This document shows positions 36,310 to 44,375 of a stretch of 54,992 nucleotides of DNA, piece by piece. The notes under the pieces were generated by a model. That model did no database searches and was not told the DNA's origin. It worked only from the letters and a program-made list of their open reading frames with translations. Source of the DNA: DASSFZ01 sp036514635 (GTDB lineage: Bacteria; Chloroflexota; Anaerolineae; Fen-1058); assembly GCA_036514635.1 (NCBI GenBank), contig DATBWU010000333.1:1-54992 (forward strand), read 5' to 3'. Position 1 is the first letter of the stretch. Each line of letters starts with the position of its first letter. A program made the position numbers and the translations under genes.

Positions 36310-36396
36310 TACTCGACGCGGGAACCATCTGCGGTTTGGCTCACCGACCGCGTCCTCGCGGGCTTTGAGCAGCAAAAAGCGCAACTTGTGACCGTG
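36310..36396 (+). mobile_element. MITE-like element, copy 3, internally deleted, with 9-bp direct repeats
   Basis: The ends match copies 1 and 2 but about 30 bp between the two hairpins are missing. Exact direct repeats CGCATTCTA flank it at 36301-36309 and 36397-36405. It lies just upstream of the ABC ATPase, whose promoter may be supplied by the end reading GAGTATAGAAT. Confidence 0.72.
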
Positions 36397-36434
36397 CGCA
36401 TTCTAGCACCCACCTCTCAAGCCGTATTGAGCCA

Positions 36435-36459
36435 AGAGGCCGACTTGTGGTCGGCCTCT
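36435..36459. repeat. AGAGGCCGAC hairpin
   Basis: AGAGGCCGAC and GTCGGCCTCT form a 10-bp stem around TTGTG. No T-run follows on either strand, so it may be a weak terminator for neither gene. Confidence 0.55.
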
Positions 36460-36547
36460 AGACGGATTCTGGTTCACTTCGCCAACTTCAGAACCTTAAT
36501 TCTGGATGGCCTCCCTCTTCAGTGTTGGCGGTAGCACTTGGCGCACC

Positions 36548-36618
36548 TTTCACCGCAGAGGCGCGGAGAACGCTGAGCAAATTCAGAATCTCTGCGTTCT
36601 CTGCGTCTCGGCGGTGAG
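36548..36618. repeat. CACCGCAGAG-family palindromic repeat
   Basis: TTCACCGCAGAGGCGCGGAG on one side and TTCTCTGCGTCTCGGCGGTGAG on the other are imperfect inverted repeats. It lies between the ABC exporter and the complex I-like operon. The rest of the 394-bp spacer (36273-36666) holds MITE copy 3 and the AGAGGCCGAC hairpin. Confidence 0.6.
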
Positions 36619-36666
36619 ACCAACAATATGGAGGGAGACTACCTAATTCTGAAAAGCCTCTTGAAA

Positions 36667-37152
36667 TCACCGGGCCGGCATCTGGAGCAGTGCGTCGAGG
36701 ATAGCCTGCGGTGAGGGCGGATCGCCCGGAACGCGCGCAACGACATAAGGTTCCATCTCGCGCGGGAGGCCGGCCACATCCGGCGAATCTTTGAAGATGC
36801 CTCTGCCGATCGCGTCGTCGCCGACTAACACGATACGGCGCGGATCGGGCATGGCCTCGAACGTGAACCGCAGCGCCTCGCGCAGGCGGCGCGTGATCGG
36901 CCCCGTGATCAGCAGGATGTCGGCGTGGCGCGGCGAGGCCACCAGCCGCAGGCCGAAACGCTCGGCGTCATACACCGGATTGAACAGGTTGGCGACCTCA
37001 AGCTCGCAATCGCCGGACGAGCCGCCCGCAAAGTGCCGAATGAACAGCGACCGTCTTCCCCGGTGTCGATACGGTTGTGTGTACAAGCCGCGCCTGGCGA
37101 AAAGATGGCGAAGATTCTGTAGTGCCCGTCGCGTCAGGTTGAACGTGCGCAT
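36667..37152 (-). CDS. NuoB/HyfI-like small subunit lacking N2-cluster cysteines
   Basis: A 161-residue protein aligned by eye with the small subunit of hydrogenase-4 and complex I. The order GSSGDCELEV, VASPRHADILLITGPIT, PRRIVLVGDDAIG and ARVPGDPPSPQAIL is preserved. Active homologues read GSCNGCEIEI, ALGACACGGG and VPGCPPRP. So one Cys (C49) remains, and the other three N2 ligands are S46, D113 and D144. The protein cannot bind a normal [4Fe-4S] cluster. The start ATG overlaps the stop of the large-subunit gene (TGATG). It is the last gene of the operon. Confidence 0.85.
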   Translation of the reverse strand: MRTFNLTRRALQNLRHLFARRGLYTQPYRHRGRRSLFIRHFAGGSSGDCELEVANLFNPVYDAERFGLRLVASPRHADILLITGPITRRLREALRFTFEAMPDPRRIVLVGDDAIGRGIFKDSPDVAGLPREMEPYVVARVPGDPPSPQAILDALLQMPAR

Positions 37153-38837
37153 CACAAATCGTTTCCCGCGTACGAGAGGTTGAAGCTCTTGTTCACAATC
37201 GGGAAGTCGGCCAGCAGGATTTCGAAGCGCCGGCTCTCATCCGTATGCGGCTCGCTGGCCGCTTTCAGCGCAGGCCAGTTGAGACAGGACGGATCGCAGA
37301 CCTTGCATCGATAAATCCGCTCGAACTTGTCCTTCATCAGCCAATACACGACTGGGCCGCGCCAACCCTCCGCATAGCCCAGCCCAAAGCGATAATTCGA
37401 GACCGGGCGCAAATTCACCACCGCGCAGAATTCCTCGTCGAGCCAGGCGTTCTCCCACAAATCCAAAAGACGCTCCACGATCCGCGCCGAGGCAGCGACC
37501 TCCGCCACGCGCGTGGCGTAACGTGCGAAGGCGTCGCCCGCCGTGCGCTCTTCCACCACGTACACATCCTCGTCCGGCAACCCGGCATTCCAGAGGTCGC
37601 GCAGTTCGGGGAGCCGTTCCGCATCGACCGGGTGCAGCCTGCGCCAGTCGCGCTCCAGACCGGAGGCGCGGGCGACCAGGCCGGTCGCCCCGATCTGCTC
37701 GGCCATCGGGCGGGCGATCATGCCGATGTTCATCAGCCGATTGCGGAATCCCGGATCGGTCAGGAGAAAACGCGCGACGGGCAAGAATCGGGCGACGGCC
37801 TGTCCGACTGGCGATCGGACCCGATCCGGGTTGAACGATTCGGGCAGCACGATCCCGCCGGGACGATTGAGGCCGCGCAGCAGGCGATGGCCGGAGAGGT
37901 CCTGATTCAGCCGCAGCAGCGCCTCGCGCGGAGCGGCCATTTCGGCGGCGGGCAGGTCGAGCGCCACGTCGTGCGCCAGCGCGGCGCAATCGCCCATGTG
38001 GTTGTAAAGACGTTCGAGTTCCAGGAAGAGCGCGCGCAGCAGTTGAGCCGGGCGCGGGACTTCGGCCGCCGTGAGCGATTCGAGCGCGCGGCAGTAAGCC
38101 AGCGAGTGGGCGAAGGCCGAATCGCCGACGATGCGCTCGGCCAGTTTCCAGCCGTCGCGCAGCGTGTAGTTGATCTGAAACAGCCGCTCGACGCCCTTGT
38201 GCGCGTAGCCCAACCGCGCGTCGAGCTGCTCGACGACCTCACCGGCGATGCGAAAGCGAAAGTGACCCGGCTCGATCACCCCGGCGTGAATCGGGCCGAT
38301 CGGCAAATCCAGTTCCCCGGGCGCGAGCGGCGCGAGGTCGGCCTCCTCGGTGAAAGGGCTGGCCTGGCGACTGAGCGCAGCGCGAATGCCGGCGGTGCTG
38401 GAGGCCCGGCGCAAGGGGGCCAGGTCGGCAGGGTAAGTGGGGTGACGGAAGCAGGGTGGCGCAGGGACATCGCTTGAGGATGTCAGGCCGAAGCGCTCGG
38501 CGATTTCGCATTCAAAAGGTGTGGCGGCTGCAAACAGGTGAGCGAGCGAAGGAAAGGTGGCCGTGCCGCGACCCAGCGGCAGCATCAGCGTGACGAACAA
38601 ATCGATGGACGGATGAGAAAAGACGGCGTACAGCTTGAAGCAATTGTCGGCCAGCTCGTGCTCGTCGTTGGCGACGAGCGTCACCAGGAAGTAGCCCTCG
38701 CGGCGCAGGTCGTAGGCGAGGTTGCGATACAGCTCGGGCGTGCGCGCCAGCAGGACGAGTTGATTCGCGGCGGGCGAGTAGAATTCTTCGTCCGCGGCGG
38801 TTCGCAAGCGCATCCGTTCGGTTTCTAGGGTGGACAT
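37152..38837 (-). CDS. HycE/NuoCD-like large subunit lacking NiFe ligands
   Basis: A 561-residue fusion of a NuoC-like domain (about 25-130, FVTLMLPLGRG and ATPFECEIAERFGL) and a NuoD/hydrogenase large-subunit domain (about 170-545). The N-terminal nickel-site motif reads ERIVGDSAFAHS, with V237 and S240 where hydrogenases have the cysteine pair. The C-terminal motif is CKVCDPSCLNWP, not DPCxxC. It is thus not a hydrogenase. The start ATG at 38837 overlaps the stop of the membrane-subunit gene by 13 nt; a longer upstream reading frame is an overlap artefact. Confidence 0.85.
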   Translation of the reverse strand: MSTLETERMRLRTAADEEFYSPAANQLVLLARTPELYRNLAYDLRREGYFLVTLVANDEHELADNCFKLYAVFSHPSIDLFVTLMLPLGRGTATFPSLAHLFAAATPFECEIAERFGLTSSSDVPAPPCFRHPTYPADLAPLRRASSTAGIRAALSRQASPFTEEADLAPLAPGELDLPIGPIHAGVIEPGHFRFRIAGEVVEQLDARLGYAHKGVERLFQINYTLRDGWKLAERIVGDSAFAHSLAYCRALESLTAAEVPRPAQLLRALFLELERLYNHMGDCAALAHDVALDLPAAEMAAPREALLRLNQDLSGHRLLRGLNRPGGIVLPESFNPDRVRSPVGQAVARFLPVARFLLTDPGFRNRLMNIGMIARPMAEQIGATGLVARASGLERDWRRLHPVDAERLPELRDLWNAGLPDEDVYVVEERTAGDAFARYATRVAEVAASARIVERLLDLWENAWLDEEFCAVVNLRPVSNYRFGLGYAEGWRGPVVYWLMKDKFERIYRCKVCDPSCLNWPALKAASEPHTDESRRFEILLADFPIVNKSFNLSYAGNDL

Positions 38838-40384
38838 GGCGCGGATTGAATGACCAGATCGGTGCTGCGCCGGATGAGGCCCGGGAAGTCGAGCGGCGTC
38901 GCCGGGATCACGAATCCAAAGATGATGATGATCGCCAACAGAATCATGAGCGGCAGGAGCGGGCGCACACTTTCCCGTTCGAGGTGAAACGGGGCCGGGC
39001 CGAGCAGAAGGCGCGCCAGGTGCACCACCAATCCGCCGAAAATAGCCGTCACCAGGATCAGGAACGCGGCGACGGCGAAGACAACCAGCGGCTCCGTCGC
39101 TCGTTCGACGGCAGCCCACACGATCAAGAACTCGCTCTGGAAAATGTTGAACGGCGGCGAGCCGACCAGCGCCAGGCCGCCCATCGCCAGCAGCCCGCCG
39201 TGCAGCGGCGCGGCTTTGAGAACGCCGCGCAACGGCTCGTCGTCGCCGTGTTCTGCGATCGGCGCGCGGTGCTGCGCGTACAGCGTCCGCGTGTGACCGT
39301 AGGCCAGGAACATCAGGGCTTTGGTCAGCGCATGATTGAACGAGTGGAGCAGTGCGCCGAACACGCCGATCGGCCCGCCGATGCCCAGGCCGAAGGCGAT
39401 GATGCCCATGTGCTCCAGGCTGTGATAAGCCAGCAGCCGCTTGAACCGATTGCGCTTGAGAATGAACGGCGTCGCCGTCGCCAGGGAGAACAGTCCCACC
39501 ATCAGCAGAAAGCCGGACGTGAGCTGATTGTTGCACGGGCTGAGATTGGTGAGCGTGTAAAAGCGCAGAATGGCGAAGAGCGCCGATTTGAGCAGCACGC
39601 CGGAGAGTAACGCGCTCACCGGCGACGGCGCTTCGCCGTGCCCGTCGGGCAGCCAGGTGTGCATCGGCGCGAAGCCGGCCTTGGTGCCGTAGCCGACCAG
39701 CGCGAACAGGAAGGCCAGTTGAATCAAGTCCGCGTCGAGGCGGCCGGCGATAGCCTGTAAGTTGTGCCAGCTCATCAAGTCACCAGGGCGCTTTTGGATG
39801 TCCTCCGGCGTGGCTGCCGCCAGCAGGACGGTGCCCAGCAGCGCAAAGATGATCCCGGTCGTCGTGATCACCAGGTATTTCCATCCCGCTTCGAGCGCCC
39901 GCCGGTCGCCCCGGAAGCGGACGAGCAGCGTGGACACCAGCGTGGTCAACTCGACCGCCATCCACAGCAGGACGAGGTTATCGACCATGGGCACCAGCAC
40001 CATGCTGAAGTGAAACAGGTTGAAGAAAAAGTGGAAGTAGGCTGCCCGCTCGCCTGACTGGGTGTGGCTTTCGTGCTGCAAGAAGGACGGCACGTAACAC
40101 GCCGCGAAAAACGCGACCAGGTTGACCAACACCAGGAAATAGACACTGAGCGCGTCGAGGTAAAAGCTGACGATCCAGATCGAGGCGGTGAATGAGGGCT
40201 GTTCGGCCAGCGCGGCGACCAGCAGCAGCGATGCCGCCAGCGAAACAGACGACAACCCGATCGTCACCACGTCGAACGCGCGGCGCGGCACTCGCGCCAG
40301 CGCGCCCAGCGCGACTAGCGCCGCCGCGCCTAATGGCGTGAACAGGATCAGATAAGCCAGGAGATTGAGTTTCCCGTCGGACAT
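38825..40384 (-). CDS. hyfF: HyfF/NuoN-like proton-channel subunit
   Basis: A 519-residue antiporter-like membrane protein with about 14 helices. The conserved Glu in MAVELTT, Lys in YGTKAGFAPMHTWLPD and SPVSALLSG and AYHSLEHMG segments of proton-channel subunits are all present. The start ATG at 40384 (MSDGKLN) is preferred, with GAGGT upstream, just after the previous gene. It sits in the order HyfB, C, E, F, G, I, lacking the HyfA and HyfH iron-sulfur subunits. Confidence 0.9.
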   Translation of the reverse strand: MSDGKLNLLAYLILFTPLGAAALVALGALARVPRRAFDVVTIGLSSVSLAASLLLVAALAEQPSFTASIWIVSFYLDALSVYFLVLVNLVAFFAACYVPSFLQHESHTQSGERAAYFHFFFNLFHFSMVLVPMVDNLVLLWMAVELTTLVSTLLVRFRGDRRALEAGWKYLVITTTGIIFALLGTVLLAAATPEDIQKRPGDLMSWHNLQAIAGRLDADLIQLAFLFALVGYGTKAGFAPMHTWLPDGHGEAPSPVSALLSGVLLKSALFAILRFYTLTNLSPCNNQLTSGFLLMVGLFSLATATPFILKRNRFKRLLAYHSLEHMGIIAFGLGIGGPIGVFGALLHSFNHALTKALMFLAYGHTRTLYAQHRAPIAEHGDDEPLRGVLKAAPLHGGLLAMGGLALVGSPPFNIFQSEFLIVWAAVERATEPLVVFAVAAFLILVTAIFGGLVVHLARLLLGPAPFHLERESVRPLLPLMILLAIIIIFGFVIPATPLDFPGLIRRSTDLVIQSAPCPP

Positions 40385-40388
40385 GCGC

Positions 40389-41108
40389 TCAACCTCGCAG
40401 CTCACGCTGATCGTTCACGTCGATGCTCCCAGAGGCCCGGTGCAGATCGGGCAGCAGCACGAACAGAATCATCAGCGTCAGCAAGATGTAAAGCAACAGG
40501 CTGACGATAAAGACGGTGAGCGCCGGAGCCGGAACGACTCGCACGACGGCCAGAAACAGGCCGTGTTCGGCGACCAGCAGCCCCATCACCTGCGCGATGA
40601 GATTGCGCTGCGTGCCGAGCGCGAATAACCCAAGCACCAGTAACCCCACCGCGAGAATCAGGCTGAATTGGTCATAAGGCGCTTCAGCCGGCCGGAACGC
40701 AATGACGTAAGTCGTCATGACCAGGCCCAGGTCCACAAAGCCGACCCCGGCGTGCACCTGCCCCGGGCTGTGCCGAAGCCAGAACGAGGCGGCCTGCGGC
40801 AACAGAGTATGCCGGTACGATCGCTTCAAGTGGAGGCTCTCGTCACTGCCCGGCGGTGGAATCGTCGCGCGGGCCAGCATGATCTCAATCGTGGCGAGCA
40901 GTAAGAGCGGCGGGATCATCGCGCCCAGCATCAGGGGTTCTTCCCTTTCCACTGCGGTCAACAGCGCGACGCTCGCCAGCAGCAGCGACTGGAATTGATA
41001 CAGCCGGATCATCTTCCGAATATCGGCGATGAGGACGATACCCAATGCCAGCGCCAGCAGCGCCGCCGAGAAGATACGAATCAATTGCTGCAAGGTTTCG
41101 GGCGTCAT
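40389..41108 (-). CDS. hyfE: HyfE-like hydrogenase membrane subunit
   Basis: A 239-residue protein with about seven helices (first near 10-30, last near 200-225), resembling HyfE, whose C-terminal half is NuoK-like. It starts with MTPETLQQL. Its ATG at 41108 overlaps the HyfC-like stop (ATGA). Longer reading frames upstream overlap the HyfC gene and have no membrane pattern, so they are rejected. It is a membrane part of the same complex. Confidence 0.85.
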   Translation of the reverse strand: MTPETLQQLIRIFSAALLALALGIVLIADIRKMIRLYQFQSLLLASVALLTAVEREEPLMLGAMIPPLLLLATIEIMLARATIPPPGSDESLHLKRSYRHTLLPQAASFWLRHSPGQVHAGVGFVDLGLVMTTYVIAFRPAEAPYDQFSLILAVGLLVLGLFALGTQRNLIAQVMGLLVAEHGLFLAVVRVVPAPALTVFIVSLLLYILLTLMILFVLLPDLHRASGSIDVNDQRELRG

Positions 41109-41995
41109 CGCAGGAAATTGTTGATGAAGTCGAACAGGATCGCGCTCAAGGCCAGCATCAGCGGAAACACCGCCGACCCCAGAATAGCGCGCAGGCGATA
41201 TTTGGGCCGGGTCGTTTCCCACACGGCTAACCCCAGGATGAAGGCCAGATACACAACCAGCCGCAACAGCACCGCAAGCCCGCTGAACCCGGCCACGATT
41301 GACGGATCGAAACTGTAAATGATCAGCGTGAAGAAGAACGTCAGCCGGATCGACCCGGCCCATTCCCACATCGCCAGCTCAAGCCCGCCGTACTCCAGCG
41401 TGACCGCGCTCTCGATCATCGTCAACTCGAGCCGGGTCTCGGCATTGTCGAACGGCAGGCGTCCGGTTTCCAGCAGGAGCACGCCCAACAAGCCCGCGCC
41501 GATGAGCAAGTGAGGCAAGAAGCGCAGGAATTCCGGCGCGGCGGAAGACGGCTGTTGCAGCGTGTGCGCATACGCCAGCGCGACGAGCGCCGGCTCGGCC
41601 AGCACGTGAAAGAACATCGCCCGGCTGCCGCCCAACGCAGTCAGCGGTGAGCCGGTGTCGAAAGCCGCCAGCGCCGTGACGAATTTGGCAAGCGCGAGCA
41701 GGAAGACGATCGTGAGCAGATCGGTGCCGGCGTGATCGGGCGAAACGAACGCGCCCGAAATCAGCCCGGTGAGCAACACGTAGGTCACGAAGTTCAGATA
41801 AGGCGCAACGCCGAACACGAGCGACGCCGTTTCGGGCCAGGTCGGGCGCTTGCGAGCGAGTTTCCACAGGTCCCGATACGGCTGAAGCGGCGATGGCCCT
41901 TGCCGCGCTTGCAGGCGCGCCCTGGCCCACTGGAGCAGCCCCACGACCAGTGGCGACAGCGCGATCGACAGTATCCACTGAAGGTAAGCGGCCAC
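41105..41995 (-). CDS. hyfC: HyfC/NuoH-like membrane subunit
   Basis: A 296-residue membrane protein like the quinone-site/proton-path subunit NuoH or HyfC. The signature ETGRLPFDNAETRLELTMIESA and LEYGGLELAMWEWA carry the conserved acidic residues. The GTG at 41995 is chosen: the duplicated sequence GCGGCCACGCTAT also ends HyfB, so before an insertion the HyfB stop TAG was followed one base later by this GTG. A longer start at 42031 would use sequence of the inserted repeat. Confidence 0.88.
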   Translation of the reverse strand: MAAYLQWILSIALSPLVVGLLQWARARLQARQGPSPLQPYRDLWKLARKRPTWPETASLVFGVAPYLNFVTYVLLTGLISGAFVSPDHAGTDLLTIVFLLALAKFVTALAAFDTGSPLTALGGSRAMFFHVLAEPALVALAYAHTLQQPSSAAPEFLRFLPHLLIGAGLLGVLLLETGRLPFDNAETRLELTMIESAVTLEYGGLELAMWEWAGSIRLTFFFTLIIYSFDPSIVAGFSGLAVLLRLVVYLAFILGLAVWETTRPKYRLRAILGSAVFPLMLALSAILFDFINNFLR

Positions 41996-42000
41996 GCTAT

Positions 42001-42152
42001 AGTTTCCCTCTGCAACATCTACATCGACCACGAAGATTTTTGGACGCGGATGAACGCGGATTCACGCTGATTTTGCTTCGATCTGCGTTCATCCGCGTGA
42101 ACACATGCGGTGCAGTGCTCCCGTCAGCGTCCAATAGACTTGGTTGCGGCAG
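42001..42152. mobile_element. GGACGCGGATGAACGC palindromic element with 13-bp direct repeats, copy 1
   Basis: A 152-bp segment centred on TTTGGACGCGGATGAACGCG and TCTGCGTTCATCCGCGTG, with distal GCGTCCAATAGA. Its two sides are flanked by exact 13-bp repeats GCGGCCACGCTAT at 41988-42000 and 42153-42165, so it looks like an insertion with target duplication. Removing it and one repeat joins the HyfB stop to the HyfC start. A relative is at 50155-50262. Confidence 0.72.
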
Positions 42153-42161
42153 GCGGCCACG

Positions 42162-44375
42162 CTATGATCTCGTCAGCCAAAGCAGCAACAGCGCCAGGAA
42201 GAACGCGCCCAGCATATACAGCAAATACCCGCGCAGGCTCCCGCTCTGCACGCGGCTCCCCACGCGCTCGGAGAGCGTGGCGCTGAAATCCAGAAACGTG
42301 TTGATCGCGCTGCGCAGCGGGCCGACGATGTGCTCCTGCGCCGAGACATCCATGCGCGCGTACACGTAGTCGGGACGGCGGGTTTGCGTCGAGCCGGTAG
42401 ATTCGGGTGATGGCTCCCGGCGACTGAAGTGGCTCCACAGCCAGTACGTGAACGCCGCGCCGGTGTACTGCATACGACGCGCATCGTACACTGCGCCGCC
42501 CACCCACACCCTGCCGCGCCGGGCGTGCTTCATGCGAAGCCAGGCGACGATCAGAACCAGCGCAGTCAAAGCGGCCAGTGTAAAGATGGGCAGGAGGGAA
42601 AGCATCGTGGTAGATTCTTCCCCGATCGACAAGGTAGAGGAGTTCCAGACGAGGGCATTGCGTGCGCCGAGGCTGCGCGCGATACCGGCTAAGAAGAGCG
42701 TGACGGGCTGCGCGAGCAAGCCCAGCATCAGGCACAACCCGGCCAGCACGCCGACGACACCCAGCATGTTCAATGGCGCATCGCCTTTTTGGGCCTTGTC
42801 CCAAATCTCCGGCTTGTGCGGTGAGCCGAGAAGACTACGTCCCGCGATTTTGACGAAGGCCAGCGCCGTCAGGCTGAAGGCCAGCGCCAGCAGCAGGATA
42901 CCGGCGGCGAGCGCGATCAGCGCGAGCACGCGGTCTTCATTCTGGCCGGCGCTGTTCAACCCGCCGAACAGCCCGGCCAGCGTGAGCCATTCGCTGACGA
43001 AGCCGTTGAAGGGCGGCAGCCCGGCAATCGCGATCGCGCCGATCAGAAACGCCGACGCCGTCCACGGGTAATACCGCCACACACCGCCCAGCTCGCGCAA
43101 GAGGACCGCGCCCCCCGTCCGCTTCTCGATGATGCCGGTGCACAGGTACAGCAGGCTCTTGAAGACGGTGTGATTGAGCAAGTGATAGAGCGCGGCCACC
43201 AGGCCGATCTCGACCAGGCCGATCGGAGCGCCGCCGGCCGAGGCCGCCAGCGCCAGCCCGATACCCGCCAGAATGATCCCGATGTTTTCCACGCTGTGAT
43301 AGGCCAGTGCGCGCTTGAGATCGTGCGCCAGGGACGCGAAGAAGACGTTGTAGGCCGCCGTCACGCCGCCGATGATCAACACCAGCCAGCCCCACCAGGC
43401 CGCCGCCGGATAGAGAAACTCGAAGAACACCCGCAGCATCAGGTACAGCGCGATCTTGATGCCGATGCCCAGCGACATCGCATGGGTCGTGGTCGGCGAC
43501 GAGGGGTGCGCCAGCGACACCCAGAAATGCAACGGAAAGGCCCCGGCCCGAATGCTCAGTCCACCGAATGCCAGCAGGAAGACCAGCGTGGCTGCCAGCG
43601 GCTCATCCCCAAGATTGAGGCGCGGCCGATCGGCCGTTCCCCGGAAAGTACCCAGGTCGAAGATATCGACGTTGCATTGAGATAAACCCTCAGGGCAAAA
43701 CTGCCCCCGGGCGTGCAGCGCCAAAACGAGAAAAGCGGCGAGGATCAGCGCCGTGCTGATCTGGCTGATGACGAGATACGCGGTGATGGCGCGCTGATGT
43801 TCCTCGACTTCAGGGTAGCGGTTGTGCTTGTACAGGATCAAATAGCCGAAGGCGAGCGTGGCGACTTCGAGCGCCAGGATCAGGAAGAAGACGTGATTCA
43901 CCACGACGGTGCACAGCAGCGCCAGGACGAAGAGATTGTAAAAGCCCGCCACCCGATTGCGCTGATCGTCCCCGGCCAGCCAGCCAAACGAATACACCGA
44001 CACGCCGATCGATAGCGCCGAGATCAGAAGGACGAAGAATGCAGCCAGGCGATCGACGTACAGCGAAGCCGACAGCCGCAAGCCCGATACGATCTCGTTC
44101 TGCCACAGACTTGCGGTGGCGGGTTCGCAAGTTGCAGACGAGCAATAGGCGAACAAATACCATCCGGCTGCGGTTGCGGCCAGCATTCCGCCGAGCACGG
44201 CGAAGACGAGGCTCGCGTACAGCGTCAGGGTTTTATCGCGCTCCTCGTCGGCGAGAAACCGCGACGGCGCAATCCGCCGATACACGCCGCTCGCAAAACC
44301 GAGGCCGAACAGCACGGTGACGGCAGCCGTGATGTGTAACAGGCCACTCTCAAGGGCGGCGTCAGATAGCGGCAT
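42162..44375 (-). CDS. hyfB: HyfB/NuoL-like membrane subunit
   Basis: A 737-residue membrane protein with about 16 helices, like the first antiporter-like subunit of hydrogenase-4. Conserved segments are EVATLAFGYLI (Glu in helix 5), IRAGAFPLHFWVS (Arg where Lys is usual), SPTTTHAMSLG, and LAYHSVENIG. A cytoplasmic loop of about 60 residues and a C-terminal helix (LLLLWL) end the protein. The ATG at 44375 overlaps the stop of the upstream STAND ATPase by 14 nt, so this complex is translated with that ATPase. Confidence 0.9.
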   Translation of the reverse strand: MPLSDAALESGLLHITAAVTVLFGLGFASGVYRRIAPSRFLADEERDKTLTLYASLVFAVLGGMLAATAAGWYLFAYCSSATCEPATASLWQNEIVSGLRLSASLYVDRLAAFFVLLISALSIGVSVYSFGWLAGDDQRNRVAGFYNLFVLALLCTVVVNHVFFLILALEVATLAFGYLILYKHNRYPEVEEHQRAITAYLVISQISTALILAAFLVLALHARGQFCPEGLSQCNVDIFDLGTFRGTADRPRLNLGDEPLAATLVFLLAFGGLSIRAGAFPLHFWVSLAHPSSPTTTHAMSLGIGIKIALYLMLRVFFEFLYPAAAWWGWLVLIIGGVTAAYNVFFASLAHDLKRALAYHSVENIGIILAGIGLALAASAGGAPIGLVEIGLVAALYHLLNHTVFKSLLYLCTGIIEKRTGGAVLLRELGGVWRYYPWTASAFLIGAIAIAGLPPFNGFVSEWLTLAGLFGGLNSAGQNEDRVLALIALAAGILLLALAFSLTALAFVKIAGRSLLGSPHKPEIWDKAQKGDAPLNMLGVVGVLAGLCLMLGLLAQPVTLFLAGIARSLGARNALVWNSSTLSIGEESTTMLSLLPIFTLAALTALVLIVAWLRMKHARRGRVWVGGAVYDARRMQYTGAAFTYWLWSHFSRREPSPESTGSTQTRRPDYVYARMDVSAQEHIVGPLRSAINTFLDFSATLSERVGSRVQSGSLRGYLLYMLGAFFLALLLLWLTRS

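Noticed and set aside
36274..36413. N-terminal extension of the ABC ATPase upstream of 36272
   Set aside because: It would be translated from MITE copy 3; the ATG at 36272 has a good ribosome site.
36488..36670. 60-residue minus-strand frame in the spacer before the NuoB-like gene
   Set aside because: It lies in the CACCGCAGAG palindromic repeat; no ribosome site and no domain.
38838..39536. Long N-terminal extension of the large-subunit gene
   Set aside because: It overlaps the HyfF-like gene out of frame, with Arg/Ala-rich shadow composition.
41109..41369. N-terminal extension of the HyfE-like gene
   Set aside because: It overlaps the HyfC-like gene; the ATGA overlap at 41105-41108 is a better start.
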